The notes: generated by a model from the letters alone, not told the origin. Positions 38,291-48,150 are shown, counted from the stretch's first letter. The stretch: DNA of 64,000 bases from an uncultured Flavobacteriaceae bacterium (GCA_947501845.1 CANMXP010000024.1:1-64000), one strand, 5' to 3'. Numbers and translations are program-made.

Positions 38291-38351
38291 AACCAAATTC
38301 CCATTCAACTAATGTTTTTTATGCTAGGTACATTTTGATTGAAAATAAACC

Positions 38352-39188
38352 CTATTCTTTTACAGATGTAGTCGGTTTTCTATATTTCTGAAACGGTTGC
38401 TTTAATAAGTCTTTAATATTACTGTTTTCCTTTTCATCTGGAAACAAATCAACACCATATACAATTTTATCTGTATCTAATTTCATATAGGTTCCAAAAA
38501 GCCTGTCCCATACGGAAAAAATGTTTCCGTAATTAGAATCTGTATATGGTAATTTATAGTGATGGTGCACTTTATGCATATCTGGAGACACAATAATATA
38601 ACTTAGTAGATGATCTATCTTTTTAGGTAATTTTATATTCGCATGATTAAATTGTGTAGCTACAACCGATAGCGATTGATATAAAAGAACTAACGCTATG
38701 GGTGTCCCAATTACAAAAATGCCCAAAAGCGTAAAGATATATCGAATAATGCTCTCTAGAGGGTGGTGCCTATTCGCTGTTGTTGTATCTACATGATGAT
38801 CTGAATGATGAACCAAATGTACCATCCATAATGGTTTTACTTTGTGTTCAATTAAATGTGGCAAATAGGCGCCTATGCAATCAATCAAAAAAACCCCTAA
38901 AACACCATACAGCCATATGGGCATTTCTGGTAACCAATTAAGAATTCCAAAATTATTGTCCATAACCCAATCGGATGATTTTAAAAACAAAAATGCCAAA
39001 GGAAGGTTTACAAGTATCGTTGTTAGCGTAAAAAATATATTAGGGATGGCATGTTTCCACTTCTTATATTTAAACCCGAATAAAGGTATCATACCTTCAA
39101 CAATCCAAAAGAAGGTTAGCCCTCCCACTATAATAATACCTCTATGTAATGGGGGAATTGTTTCGAAGTAATTTAAAATGGTTTCCAA
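38352..39188 (-). CDS. sterol desaturase/fatty acid hydroxylase family protein
   Basis: 278 residues from a TTG start (METILNYFETIPPLHRG). Several membrane helices at about 15-33, 45-70 and 95-115 and near 150-175. His clusters of the di-iron family are present: HLIEH, HLVHHSDHHVD, NRHHP and DMHKVHHHY. It hydroxylates or desaturates a lipid in the membrane; the substrate (ornithine lipid, fatty acid or carotenoid) is unknown. It lies 22 bases after the YkgJ gene, probably one transcript. Confidence 0.87.
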   Translation of the reverse strand: METILNYFETIPPLHRGIIIVGGLTFFWIVEGMIPLFGFKYKKWKHAIPNIFFTLTTILVNLPLAFLFLKSSDWVMDNNFGILNWLPEMPIWLYGVLGVFLIDCIGAYLPHLIEHKVKPLWMVHLVHHSDHHVDTTTANRHHPLESIIRYIFTLLGIFVIGTPIALVLLYQSLSVVATQFNHANIKLPKKIDHLLSYIIVSPDMHKVHHHYKLPYTDSNYGNIFSVWDRLFGTYMKLDTDKIVYGVDLFPDEKENSNIKDLLKQPFQKYRKPTTSVKE

Positions 39189-39210
39189 TAGAATATTTTT
39201 ACTAAATATA

Positions 39211-39702
39211 CTATTTTATTCTTTTTTTCATGTTTTCAACTATGTTAAAAGCTGCTGGGCACATAGCCACATTCTTTAATGTTAAGTTTGATATTTGCTG
39301 AAACTTCTTTCTGTCTGTATGTGGAAACTCCCTGCAGGCCTTAGGTCTTACATCATAAACAGAACAATAGTTATCGGTTCCTAAAAAAGTACAGGGAACA
39401 CTTTGCAGTACATAATCATTATCCTCATCAATACGTAAATATTGATTTATAAATTGTTGCGGTTTTTGCTTAAAATGCTTAGAAATACGCTCAATATCCT
39501 TATCTGTAAACAAGGGGCCTGTGGTCTTGCAACAGTTAGCACATTCTAAACAATCGGTACGCTCAAACTCGTCATCATGTAATTCCTGCATGATATAATC
39601 CAGATTCTTTGGTGGCTTCTTTTTTAACTTAGCAAAGAATTTTTTGTTTTCGTTATGCTTATCTTTGGCGAGCTTTGGAAGATTTTTAATGACGTCTTGC
39701 AT
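39211..39702 (-). CDS. YkgJ family cysteine cluster protein
   Basis: 163 residues, cytoplasmic. The conserved Cys pattern CLECANCCKTTGPLF, then CTFLGTDNYCSVYDVRPKACREFP, marks the YkgJ (formerly UPF0153) family, a zinc- or iron-binding domain of unknown function. First gene of a two-gene unit with the sterol-desaturase-like gene. A palindromic element separates it from the divergent methyltransferase. Confidence 0.87.
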   Translation of the reverse strand: MQDVIKNLPKLAKDKHNENKKFFAKLKKKPPKNLDYIMQELHDDEFERTDCLECANCCKTTGPLFTDKDIERISKHFKQKPQQFINQYLRIDEDNDYVLQSVPCTFLGTDNYCSVYDVRPKACREFPHTDRKKFQQISNLTLKNVAMCPAAFNIVENMKKRIK

Positions 39703-39723
39703 GGTGTAAAAATAAACAAACTA

Positions 39724-39787
39724 GTCTTTCTGAACGACGTGAAGCATCTAATTTATTACGTGATGTTTCCACTGCGCTCAACATGAC
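39724..39787. repeat. complete dispersed palindromic element
   Basis: Left arm GTCTTTCTGAACGACGTG and onward to 39748; right arm from 39762 to GCTCAACATGAC at 39787. The arms are imperfect complements, giving a 64-base hairpin. Fragments of the right arm recur elsewhere in the window. It resembles the TTCTGAACGAAGTGAAGAATC-type repeat widespread in flavobacteria (general knowledge). No transposase. Confidence 0.6.
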
Positions 39788-39801
39788 ACAAAACATAACT
39801 T

Positions 39802-40500
39802 TTGAAAGACCTTTTCGGACAAGCTTTATTAGATTATCAAAACGGAAACTATACCGAAGACATTGTTACTTCTACTAGTATTTCTGACGAAGACATTTTA
39901 CCGCTTTCTTATCTGTTTCGTAGTTTTAAAAACATGCCCAACTTAGAACAAAAAGCATTAAAACTGGCTAAAGGTTCTGTTTTAGATGTAGGGTGCGGTA
40001 CCGGAAGTCATAGTTTATTTTTACAAAAAAAAGGTTTAAAAGTAAAAGCTATTGATATTTCTAAAGGTGCTATTGGTGTTGCAAAACAACGTGGTATTGT
40101 GCATGCTGAAGAAAAGCATATTTTAGATGAAACCGAATCTTTTGATACTATTTTACTTCTAATGAACGGTACTGGAATATTTCAGGAGTTATCTCTTGTT
40201 TCTAAATACTTATCTCATCTAAAAAACCTTTTAAAACCTAACGGACAGATTTTAATTGATTCTTCTGATATTAAATATATGTACGAAGACGAAGACGGTG
40301 GTTATTGGATGGACGCTAATTCTGGTTATTATGGCGAACTTGATTATTTCGTTTCTTATAAAGGTGAAAAAGAAGTACCGATGAAGTGGCTCTATTTAGA
40401 TTTTAATACCTTAAACTTAGCTTCTGAAAGTATTGGACTAAAATGTGAATTAGTTTTAGAAGGTGAGTATTTTGATTATTTAGCGAGGTTAACTTTATAG
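39802..40500 (+). CDS. class I SAM-dependent methyltransferase
   Basis: 232 residues from a TTG start (MKDLFGQALLDYQNGNY), which fits the family N terminus; no better ATG is in frame nearby. The SAM-binding motif I is VLDVGCGTGSHSLF (residues about 55-68), with motif II IDIS and motif IV region TILLLMNGTG. Substrate unknown. The last six bases overlap the end of the opposing DUF1287 gene. The palindromic element ends 14 bases before the start. Confidence 0.88.
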   Translation: MKDLFGQALLDYQNGNYTEDIVTSTSISDEDILPLSYLFRSFKNMPNLEQKALKLAKGSVLDVGCGTGSHSLFLQKKGLKVKAIDISKGAIGVAKQRGIVHAEEKHILDETESFDTILLLMNGTGIFQELSLVSKYLSHLKNLLKPNGQILIDSSDIKYMYEDEDGGYWMDANSGYYGELDYFVSYKGEKEVPMKWLYLDFNTLNLASESIGLKCELVLEGEYFDYLARLTL

Positions 40501-41076
40501 GTTATATCTATAATGCCCTATAATCTTAAAATCAAATAAACAATCTTCCAAAACTTGACCTGAGCCTATATTATGAACTATCAAATATCGTTTTCCATCA
40601 TTCGATTTTTTATTAACCACAATACCTATGTGAGTTATTGCGCCTCCTAAATTCCAACAAACAATATCTCCTGGAATATAATCCTTAGGGTTATTAGTAA
40701 TCGCTTTTTTAGCGCCTTGTCTGTTAAAATATGTCATCAAGTTAGGGACTCTTCTATGATCTATATTTTTATCTGTAGTTTTTAAACCCCAAATTTGTGG
40801 ATATAAATTAAAATGGGCTTTCATGTCTTCATGAACTTCTTTCTGCAAATCAAACCCCAATTTTCTATAAGCTCTAATTACAACATCTGTGCAAACACCT
40901 TTATCGCCTGGGACATCTCCATTTGGGTAATCAATTGAAAAATAGCTTGGATCGTAGGTAACTTTCTGTTTGGTTAGCTCTAAAGCACTATTTGAAAGTG
41001 TTAATTTTTGAACCGTACTTTGTGCAAAGCCTAGATTGAAACAGAAAATTAAGATTACAAAAAATATTTTTCTCAT
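40495..41076 (-). CDS. DUF1287 family protein
   Basis: 193 residues with a signal peptide (cleaved near GFAQ, residue 18). It matches DUF1287 by DYPNGDVPGDKGVCTDVVIRAYR (split), the KAHFNLYP and DHRRVPNLMTYF blocks, then PGDIVCWNLGGAITHIGIV. The Cys, two His and the NlpC/P60-like order suggest a papain-like amidase fold, possibly acting on peptidoglycan; this is inference. Same strand as, and 26 bases after, the barrel gene. Confidence 0.85.
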   Translation of the reverse strand: MRKIFFVILIFCFNLGFAQSTVQKLTLSNSALELTKQKVTYDPSYFSIDYPNGDVPGDKGVCTDVVIRAYRKLGFDLQKEVHEDMKAHFNLYPQIWGLKTTDKNIDHRRVPNLMTYFNRQGAKKAITNNPKDYIPGDIVCWNLGGAITHIGIVVNKKSNDGKRYLIVHNIGSGQVLEDCLFDFKIIGHYRYNL

Positions 41077-41101
41077 ACATGTAATTATTTATTTTGCCGA
41101 A

Positions 41102-42838
41102 TTAGAAATCAAACTTATAAGTGGCACCTGCTAAAAACTGAATGCTTTGTACTGGAAAATTTTGCCAACGTTGGTAAGCTTGATTATTAATATTATTCGC
41201 TTTTGCAAAAACCGATAATCGCTCGTTAACATGATACCCTACATGCGTATTAGCATCAAAATAACTATCTAAAACAACAGTAGTAGATTGGGGGCCTGGA
41301 GGTAAAGCAACTTCTAATTCTAATTGATCTTTACGCCCGCCAACATAAAATAAATTAGCACCAGCAAACCAGTGTTCGTTTATTTGATAATCTAAAAACA
41401 GTGATCCTTTAATATCTGGCAAATTCCAAGCTTCTGCTTCACCTTCTGTTGAATAGGTAAAATACTCAGCTTTTAAACCCAGTTTAAAGTTTCTGTTTAT
41501 ATCCACGTTTATTTCTCCTGCTACACCAAAAGTATCCACATCATCATATACAATTCCAAATGAATTCCCATAATCATAATTAGTTTGTGGTGCTAGGTTT
41601 CTTATAACATTGGTTTTATAAAGGGCTTTATTTCTATCGGCCAAATAATGTCCGCTAATATTATAACTCATGTCACTGGACAGTTTTCCTTTTAACCCAA
41701 TATAGGCATTGTACAATTGGTCTGTTGGCATGATAAATAAGGTTGGAGACACGAATGGGTTTTCGGTAGCAAAATCATAATATGAGTTTTGAATCAAATC
41801 ACCTTCAATACCTCCGTAAGCAATCAATACATCATTTACCAACCTATATGTTGCTGTAACATTAGGGTAAACATAAAATTTGCTTTCACCAGATTCTTTA
41901 TCATTTAAATAAAACGCAGAAAAACCAAGGTTCACCGTTAAATCGTCTTGTTTCATTTCATAAGTTGGAGAGATTCCAACTTGAAAATTCCCATAATTAA
42001 ATTCTGTAGTGGTTGTATAGCTTCTATCAAATGTACCTCCTAAATAGTCAAATTTAATATCTGTAGAAATCTCTACATCATTTATTGGCACATCAATTTT
42101 TGCTTTTGCTATAAACCTATTTTCTCCAGATCCTTGATTATCTCCAAAACGTCTAAAAAAGAAGCTTCCTGAATTAATATAAGTATCTTCAAAAGTAATA
42201 TCCCCTCCAAAATGAGCACTAAAAAAAGAATGTTCTACATCTATACCATTAGTACTTGCTGCCACAAGTTGAGACTGTGGCACGCCATACCAATTATAGG
42301 TTTGATGTTTAAATCCACCTTCAACATTCCAAGCTAAATCTCTTAATCGGCTAGAATAATTCACATTAATCTTAGAATTAGAAAAATTATCGTCAAAAGC
42401 CAAACCTTCAATACCCCCTTGAGATGAATGATGACTTATATAGCCCCCCACACTTTCTGATCTACTTATAGCATGATTTAAATACACTTCGCCTAAAATA
42501 GTTGTATAGGTACCAACTCCTAAAGTAGCATAATTATCGAATAACACTGCTGGTTTTCTCTTTTCTACAACAGCAGCTTTTCCCTTTGCTGGTGTGAATG
42601 TTGATGCTACTGGAAATGAAAAAATATTGTATTTAATTTCTTTTTTAGTTTCGGTAGTTTCATCTTCTAACGACGGAATTTCTTTGACCTTAAATGCATC
42701 CGATATTGTTGGTGTATATGGCTTTACAACATCGATAACCCCCGTGTTAATCGTATCATTTATTTTATCTTGAGAAAAGGACATTGTAACACTCAATGAG
42801 ATTGCCACAATTAATATCTTTTTTATGTGCTTTCGCAT
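41102..42838 (-). CDS. TonB-receptor-like outer-membrane beta-barrel
   Basis: 578 residues with a signal peptide (cleaved after SMSFSQ-like segment near residue 22). The rest is alternating beta strands ending in a C-terminal aromatic residue (FLAGATYKFDF), typical of an outer-membrane barrel. A plug domain is not evident; residues about 30-90 are a short linker including IDVVKPYTPTISDAFKVKEIP, so it is smaller than usual receptors. Paired with the large TPR gene 101 bases upstream, an arrangement frequent in flavobacteria. Cargo unknown. Confidence 0.82.
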   Translation of the reverse strand: MRKHIKKILIVAISLSVTMSFSQDKINDTINTGVIDVVKPYTPTISDAFKVKEIPSLEDETTETKKEIKYNIFSFPVASTFTPAKGKAAVVEKRKPAVLFDNYATLGVGTYTTILGEVYLNHAISRSESVGGYISHHSSQGGIEGLAFDDNFSNSKINVNYSSRLRDLAWNVEGGFKHQTYNWYGVPQSQLVAASTNGIDVEHSFFSAHFGGDITFEDTYINSGSFFFRRFGDNQGSGENRFIAKAKIDVPINDVEISTDIKFDYLGGTFDRSYTTTTEFNYGNFQVGISPTYEMKQDDLTVNLGFSAFYLNDKESGESKFYVYPNVTATYRLVNDVLIAYGGIEGDLIQNSYYDFATENPFVSPTLFIMPTDQLYNAYIGLKGKLSSDMSYNISGHYLADRNKALYKTNVIRNLAPQTNYDYGNSFGIVYDDVDTFGVAGEINVDINRNFKLGLKAEYFTYSTEGEAEAWNLPDIKGSLFLDYQINEHWFAGANLFYVGGRKDQLELEVALPPGPQSTTVVLDSYFDANTHVGYHVNERLSVFAKANNINNQAYQRWQNFPVQSIQFLAGATYKFDF

Positions 42839-42939
42839 ATTTATTCTTTTGATTTATGATTGATGAGATGCTTCTACTTGTTTCGGCTTGTGTCGCTAAA
42901 TACAAGTTAATCGGCATGACATTCTAACTTTTAACAAAA

Positions 42940-45900
42940 CTAATCTTCTGGTTGAATAGATGAATTAGTCTTTGATTCTTCTATTTTTATTTTTCTTAAT
43001 TCATCTTTTGCTTCTGAAACGACATCATCAAACTCGGCGAAATTTTTAATAACACTTTCTAAAATATAGGTTGCTTGAAATGCATCGCCTAAAGCATAAA
43101 AGTTCTTCGCCATAATCACTAAACCTTTAGCACTGTAATATTTATAACCCGAAAAATCTTTAGCTAATTTTTGAACCGATTTATTAGAAGCTTCATGCTT
43201 GCTTTCTTTGTTTTTGAAATAAGCATTATAGTATAAGGCTTCTGCGGCTGTTTCTCCAGTAGCTATTTTTTCTACTTTAGTATACGCTGCTTTAGCCTTT
43301 TCCTCATCTCCCATTTTTATAGCAGAACGTGCTATAATAATGTGTGCGTCACTTTTTATTTTATTATCGATTTTTGAACTTCCCAATACCTTTTCTGCAT
43401 AAGAAACCGCTGCTTCATAATTTTTCAATTGATAATTAGCTTTCATCAAATTAGACTCCGCAAATACAACATTTTGTGGAAAGTTGGCTTCTTCCTCAAG
43501 CCTTTTCAATAACGGCATGGCTTTATTCCAACTTTTGGATTCTAAAAAGTACTGCGATAAACGTAATAGTGCTTCTTCTGTATATTCATTCTGTGAAGCC
43601 TCAACAATATATTTATAATGAGGGGCAGCATTGTCTGTTAAATCCTTTTTATTATACAATTGTGCTATGTAGAAGTGCGCTTGTAATGCATGTAATCCGT
43701 TGGTAAATTCGTTTAAATAGCCATTAAACTGCTTAATGGCCTTATCTGTATTACCATCTAAATATTGTTTTTCGGCAGCTTCGTAAGTGGCATTATCTAA
43801 ATCGGTATCTGTAACCTCAACATAATCCAAAGTTCGAACCCAAACTGCATAATCATCAACACGGCCTAAATCTATATAAATCAATTTAGCTGTTGCTACG
43901 GCTTGAACGGCTTCTGGCGTATTAGGATAATCGCCCGCAACCTTTTTAAATTTAGTTAAGGCACGCTCGTTTTCACTTCCATTATAATAAACCAATCCTT
44001 GACGAAGCAATGATTTTGGTACAAATGAACTCATTCTATATTCTGAATTCAAACGGTTGTAAACTGTGATTGCTTTATCTGTTTCATTAGCTTTAACATA
44101 AGAATTACCCAACTCATACATGGCATCATCTCGTAATTTTGACTTGGGGTAGTCTGAAATAAACTGTTCTAGCTCTTTAATTTTTTTTGAAGTTTGTCCA
44201 CTATAGCCAGTACTAATTGCTTTTTGAAAAAATGGATAATCAGAATCTATTTCATTTAACTTGATGGCATTATTATAAGCTTTAATAGCGCTTTTGTATT
44301 GACTTGAAACAAAATGTCCATCTCCCAATCGCAAATAAGCATCATTTAGCCTTACTTTATCTTCTTTTTTATTAGAAATGAATTGATTGAAATATTGAGT
44401 CGATTGATCGTAATTTTTTAATTTAAAATACGCATAAGCTAAGTTATAATCTATATTTTCAACTTCTGATGTTGATGTAGATGATGGTTCTTGTTGAAAC
44501 TGTTTAAAACCAACTAGCGCATCATCATAACTGGCTAAATTATAATCGGCTTCTGCTTTCCAAAATGTTGCACGAGCTGTATATTTAGGATCCCTCGGTT
44601 CTTTTAAAGATTGATCAAAAAGAGATTCTGCCTCTAAATAGTTATTCTCATTATAAAGCTCCAGACCTCTATAAAATGCTACTTTTTGATAAGCTACTTT
44701 ATTTTCAAAACTCTTTTTTCCTTCTAATAATCTAAGAGCCTCTTTATAGTTTTTTGAGGTAATATATGAATCTATTAATAGGGTCTCAATCTCTTCTTTA
44801 TAACTGGTATCTGGATATTTATCTAAATAGCTTGCTAAAACTTGAGGAGCCGATTGATATGGGTTTCCTATTTCATAACTAATCTTTGCATAATTAAGCC
44901 AAGCATCTTCCTGAATTTTTAAATCAAAATCCATTTGGGAGGCATATCTAAAAGCGTTTAACGCTTCTTGTTTTTTATCAAGATTGATATAACTTTCTCC
45001 TAAATGATAATACGCATTTTGAGCAATTGAGTTATTCCCGCCAATTATTTTATTAAATTCCGAAATAGCATTTTCATAGTCTTTCTGCTTATAATATGCA
45101 TATCCCAACTGGTAAAAGTCTGTATTGTTCCATTTACCTCTTTTTCCCTTATATTCGGTTAAATACGGAATTGCTTCGGCATACTTTTTTAAATTAAAAT
45201 AACTTTCTCCTATTATTTTTGATAATTCAGATACTTCTACCTCATCACTCGTATCTAATCTATCTTTGGCCAATGCAATAGCTTTTTCAAAATTCCCCAA
45301 TTTAAAATTCAAATCTGCCTGATAATAGGATAGCTTTTCTTTGTAACGCTCCTGATCACTTACCTGATCGAAATATTCATTGGCTCTGTCATAATCATCT
45401 CCTTCATAAGCCATAAAACCTATATAGTACTTAGCTTGCGAACCAAACTCTTGAGAACTTTCTACACGTGATAAATATTTTTTTGCTTCTTTGTATTGTT
45501 TAGCAGAAAATGCCGAATAACCATTATTGAAATTATATTTTTCTTTCTCTTTTCTTCCCAAAGCATTTTCATCTACCTTATCATACCATTTCCTTGCATA
45601 GGCATATTTAGAATTCTCGAAATAATAATCGGCTACATCTACATATGCTGTATTTCGCTTTGTACTTGTAGGGTAATCTTCAACAAAGTCTTCCACTAAT
45701 TGATCGGCGTTTTGTTGATTTAAACGTACTGCGCAATTAGCGATATAATATGTGCAATCGGACTGTAAAATTTCTGCTTTGGCTGTTTTCTTTACATTCA
45801 TAAATAAAGATTGAGCAGCCAGATACTGCTGATTGTTATAAAGAGATAAGGCTTTTTGATAATCAACTAAATTACTAGTATAAGTGGCAGATTGTTGTGC

Positions 45901-45960
45901 TATGATGTGTAAACTAAAACTAATAGCTACCAAAAGGGAAACAATGCTTTTTTTAGTCAT
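42940..45960 (-). CDS. large tetratricopeptide repeat protein
   Basis: 1006 residues with a signal peptide (ends near SLHIIAQ, residue 22). About 20 or more TPR units follow, for example YYQLGYAYYKQKDYENAISEF and YELGNSYVKANETDKAITVY (here shortened). The protein is exported, probably to the periplasm, as a long superhelical scaffold for partners. It precedes the barrel gene on the same strand and likely works with it. The late part KLDEAYLRL... keeps TPR spacing; the C-terminal 40 residues are charged. Confidence 0.85.
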   Translation of the reverse strand: MTKKSIVSLLVAISFSLHIIAQQSATYTSNLVDYQKALSLYNNQQYLAAQSLFMNVKKTAKAEILQSDCTYYIANCAVRLNQQNADQLVEDFVEDYPTSTKRNTAYVDVADYYFENSKYAYARKWYDKVDENALGRKEKEKYNFNNGYSAFSAKQYKEAKKYLSRVESSQEFGSQAKYYIGFMAYEGDDYDRANEYFDQVSDQERYKEKLSYYQADLNFKLGNFEKAIALAKDRLDTSDEVEVSELSKIIGESYFNLKKYAEAIPYLTEYKGKRGKWNNTDFYQLGYAYYKQKDYENAISEFNKIIGGNNSIAQNAYYHLGESYINLDKKQEALNAFRYASQMDFDLKIQEDAWLNYAKISYEIGNPYQSAPQVLASYLDKYPDTSYKEEIETLLIDSYITSKNYKEALRLLEGKKSFENKVAYQKVAFYRGLELYNENNYLEAESLFDQSLKEPRDPKYTARATFWKAEADYNLASYDDALVGFKQFQQEPSSTSTSEVENIDYNLAYAYFKLKNYDQSTQYFNQFISNKKEDKVRLNDAYLRLGDGHFVSSQYKSAIKAYNNAIKLNEIDSDYPFFQKAISTGYSGQTSKKIKELEQFISDYPKSKLRDDAMYELGNSYVKANETDKAITVYNRLNSEYRMSSFVPKSLLRQGLVYYNGSENERALTKFKKVAGDYPNTPEAVQAVATAKLIYIDLGRVDDYAVWVRTLDYVEVTDTDLDNATYEAAEKQYLDGNTDKAIKQFNGYLNEFTNGLHALQAHFYIAQLYNKKDLTDNAAPHYKYIVEASQNEYTEEALLRLSQYFLESKSWNKAMPLLKRLEEEANFPQNVVFAESNLMKANYQLKNYEAAVSYAEKVLGSSKIDNKIKSDAHIIIARSAIKMGDEEKAKAAYTKVEKIATGETAAEALYYNAYFKNKESKHEASNKSVQKLAKDFSGYKYYSAKGLVIMAKNFYALGDAFQATYILESVIKNFAEFDDVVSEAKDELRKIKIEESKTNSSIQPED

Positions 45961-46392
45961 TAACGATTCGTTTTTTAATTTAAAATCAAAGATAGATAAA
46001 GAATTCTTTATTTTGTATTCCCGATTTCACAAGAATGATAAACTTAATGAAAACCTCAACATATTATATGCAAGAGGTTATTTTTGTTTGGTTATAAATT
46101 TTATAACGTAATAATCGTGCCATAATTATAAAATGGCTTATAAATGTTAAAAAAGCTTGAAGATGAAGGATAAAAAGCAAAACACAAAATAATTATTTTT
46201 TATATTCAGAAGCAAGTTTGAGGATGTTTGACCCAAAGATCCCACTAAAAAAGCAGGATTAGTTCAGCTATCAATTTTGAAAATATTGCTTTGCAAGCTT
46301 TCAAAATTGAGTTTCACTAATAAAAATTATAACTTATGGTTTGCTATGTTAAACTTTAAACTTTAAACTTGTATCTTTAAATTTACTCTTTT
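45961..46392. other. divergent intergenic region TPR/ftsE
   Basis: 432 bases without a gene. It holds a decayed dispersed repeat near 46018-46045, an inverted repeat (CAATTTTGAAA 46272-46282 with TTTCAAAATTG 46299-46309) and a tandem AAACTTT repeat before ftsE. A near-consensus -7 element TATCTTTA lies at 46372-46379. Confidence 0.55.
46272..46309. repeat. 11-base inverted repeat
   Basis: CAATTTTGAAA pairs perfectly with TTTCAAAATTG across a 16-base loop. No T-run follows. Possible operator or transcript hairpin upstream of ftsE. Confidence 0.5.
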
Positions 46393-47076
46393 ATGTCTAA
46401 ACCTATCTTACAATTAAAAGACGCTTCTATTTTTCAAGGTGATAGTCTTGTACTTTCAAACGTTAATGTTGAAATCAATAAAGGTGATTTTGTATATTTA
46501 ATTGGAAAAACAGGAACAGGCAAGAGTAGTTTTATGAAAACGCTTTATGGCGATTTACCTTTAACGCAAGGCGAAGGACATATTGTAGATTATGATTTAA
46601 AGCACCTTAAAGAAAAAGACATTCCTTTTTTAAGACGAAAATTAGGGGTTGTTTTTCAAGATTTTAAATTGTTGACCGACAGAACTATTAATGATAATTT
46701 ATTGTTTGTTCTAAAAGCTACAGGTTGGAAAGATAAGGATGAAATGAATACGCGCGTTGAAGCCGTTTTGACAAAAGTTGATATGAAAACCAAAGGCTTT
46801 AAATTTCCTCATGAATTATCTGGCGGCGAACAACAACGCATAGCTATAGCTAGAGCTCTACTTAATGACCCAGAGCTTATTCTTGCAGATGAACCCACAG
46901 GGAATTTAGATCCGCAAACCAGCGTGGAAGTTATGGAAGTTTTACAGGATATTAACAAAAATGGAAATACCATTTTAATGGCCACTCATGATTATGCTTT
47001 ACTACTTAAGTATCCTAGCAAAACACTTAAGTGTGATGAGAATGCAGTTTATGAGGTGGTGCAGAGAAAAGGTTAA
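46393..47076 (+). CDS. ftsE: cell division ABC ATPase FtsE
   Basis: 227 residues. Walker A GKTGTGKSS (38-46), Q-loop VVFQDFKLL, signature LSGGEQQR, Walker B LILADEP and the H-loop THDYALL. FtsE with FtsX controls peptidoglycan hydrolases at the septum. The FtsE signature (short length, DRTINDNLLFVLKATGW) fits better than LolD. FtsX is not next to it, which is usual in flavobacteria. Confidence 0.87.
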   Translation: MSKPILQLKDASIFQGDSLVLSNVNVEINKGDFVYLIGKTGTGKSSFMKTLYGDLPLTQGEGHIVDYDLKHLKEKDIPFLRRKLGVVFQDFKLLTDRTINDNLLFVLKATGWKDKDEMNTRVEAVLTKVDMKTKGFKFPHELSGGEQQRIAIARALLNDPELILADEPTGNLDPQTSVEVMEVLQDINKNGNTILMATHDYALLLKYPSKTLKCDENAVYEVVQRKG

Positions 47077-47101
47077 AACTGCTCAAATAATCAGGCAGTT
47101 T
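47076..47101 (+). terminator. terminator of ftsE
   Basis: AAACTGC and GCAGTTT (7 pairs) around a 12-base loop, followed by a T/A-rich tail. Confidence 0.5.
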
Positions 47102-47149
47102 ATTATTATTTCAATTTACCTCCGCAAAACCCAAAAAAGATAAAAAACA

Positions 47150-47947
47150 TTAATATCTGGGGTTATCTATTTTAGATTTTAAACTTTTTAGTTCTTTCTT
47201 AAGTTCTATGGTATAAAGTGTAAGTTCTTCTATTTTTTGGAGTAAAAGCTTATTCATTTCACCAAGTTCAATACCGTTAGCTTCAACTTCTTCAGTACTT
47301 GGGATATCTTTTAAGTGTCCATTTTCTTTAATGTATTCTTCAACTTCTTCTAATGGTGGTAATTTATAATCTGTTTGAAATACAAAATCTGCCCAATTGG
47401 TGTACACTTTTACAGACTCAGCTCTTACATGCCCGTTTACAGATAACTTATATTCTTTGTTTCCGTCAGCAGCATCTATGTAAGTTGTTGTTCCTATACC
47501 TATATTTCCTTTAAAATCTACATTATCGTTAGCATCGACTCCGATAGCATAACCATTATCAGTAACTCTGGTATCATTTTCTATTTTTAACTTACTTCCA
47601 TCACTATTATCTACACCAAAAGACCAATTTGAACCTCCAGCTCCTAATGCTAATCTTATATCACCAAAACCTCTATTGTTCATATACAAACCCTCCCACT
47701 GAAGACTTGAATTTGCAAAGAGGTATATATCACTCAGATTAAAAATGGCTGATTTATTATTGACATTAAATACAACATTTTTATTATTGGGGTCCACATC
47801 GTCACCACCAATAGATGGGTTTCCAATAATAATTTTACCATTTAGGTCAACACCACCTGCACCATTGGCAAGAACCCCATTTTCATCTGTTACTTGTGAA
47901 TAAGAAAGCGTCGTAACTAAAGTGCTTAATAAGACTAGTTTTTTCAT
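47150..47947 (-). CDS. secreted protein with tail-fibre-like C-terminal region
   Basis: 265 residues with a signal peptide (cleaved near LSYSQ). The middle is beta-rich and Gly/Asp-rich (NNRGFGDIRLALGAGGSNW). The C terminus KLSVNGHVRAESVKVYTNWADFVF then LPPLEEVEEYIKENGHL and a coiled coil (residues about 225-262) is a module seen in many Bacteroidota secreted and tail-fibre-like proteins. Function unknown; it may trimerise at the surface. It starts the surface-polysaccharide region. A palindrome lies 110 bases upstream. Confidence 0.75.
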   Translation of the reverse strand: MKKLVLLSTLVTTLSYSQVTDENGVLANGAGGVDLNGKIIIGNPSIGGDDVDPNNKNVVFNVNNKSAIFNLSDIYLFANSSLQWEGLYMNNRGFGDIRLALGAGGSNWSFGVDNSDGSKLKIENDTRVTDNGYAIGVDANDNVDFKGNIGIGTTTYIDAADGNKEYKLSVNGHVRAESVKVYTNWADFVFQTDYKLPPLEEVEEYIKENGHLKDIPSTEEVEANGIELGEMNKLLLQKIEELTLYTIELKKELKSLKSKIDNPRY

Positions 47948-48055
47948 AAATAGATCATATTATAAGTTATAAGATTAAAACTAAGTAATTAGTATTTCTT
48001 ATAAAATAAAAAAACATTAGAAAATTAGACAAACTTTCTTTTTTTCAAATATAAC

Positions 48056-48070
48056 TACGGGAAACCCGTA
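48056..48070. promoter_or_regulatory. palindrome TACGGG-AAA-CCCGTA
   Basis: Six-base arms, perfect, around AAA. It is GC-rich in very AT-rich DNA. Candidate operator for one or both divergent genes. Confidence 0.5.
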
Positions 48071-48116
48071 ATTTTATCGATTCTAATTACTATCTTTTTC
48101 AGTTCAAAAAAGTAAT

Positions 48117-48150
48117 TTGCATTTTTATTCCATTAATTCTTTTAGCTTTG
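48117..48150 (+). promoter_or_regulatory. promoter of the methyltransferase/GT2 pair
   Basis: TTG at 48117-48119, 23-base spacer, TAGCTTTG at 48143-48150 (exact TAnnTTTG). It leaves a leader of about 110 bases. Confidence 0.5.

Noticed and set aside
46350-46379. Full promoter for ftsE
   Set aside because: The -7 candidate TATCTTTA has a mismatch and the only TTTG upstream is too far (about 28 bases), so I list it only within the region note.
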